Source of the DNA: Patescibacteria group bacterium
Lineage (GTDB): Bacteria > Patescibacteriota > WWE3 > 2-01-FULL-39-13
Reading direction: 5' to 3'
Length of the DNA: 6,485 nt
Assembly (NCBI GenBank): GCA_030916925.1
Contig: JAUPVU010000069.1
Span: 1-6,485, forward strand
Made by a program: the position numbers and the translations under genes. Below the pieces are notes generated by a model. The model was not told the DNA's origin. It saw only the letters and a program-made list of their open reading frames with translations, and searched no databases. Shown here piece by piece: positions 6,096 through 6,485 of the stretch (position 1 is the first letter of the stretch; each line of letters opens with the position of its first letter).

Positions 6096-6485
6096 CTATC
6101 TTAGGTGCCAGTAAACCGACATCAAATCTTTATCATGAAAGATAAACACACCGTTTCCTCCATCTCCTAAGCAATTACGACAAAAATATGCTTCTCCGTC
6201 GTCAACGGCCCGGACAGAGATATCACCCATCCCAACCATGTCTAAGGCTGGGTGTGCCTTTCCTCCATACATCCAGTTGTAACAAGTTTTTGTTCCAGAA
6301 TTCTGGGTGATTCGAGGGTTAGTCATCGGCCATTCAAAACTACCTTTACCAGTTTTAACATCTCCGCTAGGATCTCTATAACATCCCGTTCCCCATCTTA
6401 CAGTTTTTGATTTTAAATAGTTGATTGGATCAGTATAATTACTGTAATACCAACCCCATCTGGATTCATCTTCAAAATCGTCCCG
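6096..6485 (-). CDS. M23-like metallopeptidase domain protein (5' partial, C-terminally short domain)
   Basis: The frame is open to the right window edge, so the visible 129 residues are the C-terminal end of a longer protein; the ATG at 6326 is internal. The region resembles the LytM/M23 fold that cleaves peptidoglycan cross-bridges outside the membrane. WP at 52-53 and the ITQ stretch precede GGKAHPALDM, whose His78 and Asp82 match the HxxxD zinc motif. A VRAVDDGEAY strand, GGNGVFIFH and YWHL with His127 then follow in the expected order. The protein stops (TAG) two residues after His127. Standard M23 domains continue some 25-35 residues to an HxH motif that supplies a zinc ligand and a catalytic histidine; this is absent here, and no other frame in the 42 bases downstream encodes it. 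Four cysteines (35, 68, 102, 105, the last two as CRNC) suggest disulfides in an exported protein. It may be an inactive or binding-only domain. Confidence 0.75.
   Translation of the reverse strand, partial: RDDFEDESRWGWYYSNYTDPINYLKSKTVRWGTGCYRDPSGDVKTGKGSFEWPMTNPRITQNSGTKTCYNWMYGGKAHPALDMVGMGDISVRAVDDGEAYFCRNCLGDGGNGVFIFHDKDLMSVYWHLR

Noticed and set aside
6324..6326. ATG as the start of the M23-like protein
   Set aside because: The frame continues without a stop to the right edge, and the upstream residues (Trp/Gly/Tyr-rich, a cysteine, then GSFEWP) look like a genuine part of the same domain.
1..6485. Recoded TGA (glycine) as in Gracilibacteria/Absconditabacteria
   Set aside because: TGA closes the 122-residue and CAP genes at sensible ends, and conserved glycines in Ugd and the GT2 proteins are coded without it.
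1..6485. tRNA, rRNA, CRISPR array, insertion sequence or phage genes
   Set aside because: Nearly all bases are in well-supported genes, and I saw no spaced direct repeats, terminal inverted repeats, transposase motifs or cloverleaf-like segments.

Overview
The window is AT-rich (about 35% G+C in the lines I counted) and almost wholly coding. The gene content suggests a member of the Candidate Phyla Radiation (Patescibacteria). The clues are a CAP/SCP-domain protein tethered by membrane helices at both ends, several tiny orphan membrane proteins, a GT2-GtrA fusion, very tight gene packing and few recognisable Shine-Dalgarno sequences. TGA closes two genes and I saw no need to read it as glycine, so the standard bacterial code fits and the recoded Gracilibacteria/Absconditabacteria are unlikely. 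The lineage is an inference from style, not from a marker gene.

Layout. The plus strand carries positions 1-1238: the C-terminal half of an M3-family oligoendopeptidase F (start lost off the left edge), then 2 bases later a 122-residue three-helix membrane protein. The minus strand carries positions 1212-6485, seven genes read right to left: a 5'-truncated M23-like metallopeptidase domain, a 99-residue two-helix membrane protein, a membrane-anchored CAP protein, a 93-residue three-helix membrane protein, a GT2 glycosyltransferase fused to a GtrA membrane domain, a soluble dolichyl/polyprenyl-phosphate-glucosyltransferase-like GT2, and UDP-glucose 6-dehydrogenase. The two strands converge, and the last genes overlap by 27 bases at their 3' ends.

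The minus-strand genes look like a cell-envelope operon. Gaps are 42, 1, 7 and 9 bases, then a 22-base overlap, then 14 bases. The distal three genes fit nucleotide-sugar and lipid-linked-sugar metabolism: UDP-glucose is oxidised to UDP-glucuronate, and two GT2 enzymes probably load sugars onto a polyprenyl-phosphate carrier. The proximal genes are exported or membrane proteins. The M23-like domain stops right after its YWHL motif and lacks the usual second histidine motif, so it may not be a standard zinc endopeptidase. No RNA genes, mobile elements, CRISPR arrays or stretches over 300 bases without a gene were seen. I found no clearly novel defence or mobile system. The most unusual elements are the truncated M23 domain and the CAP/small-membrane-protein cluster.
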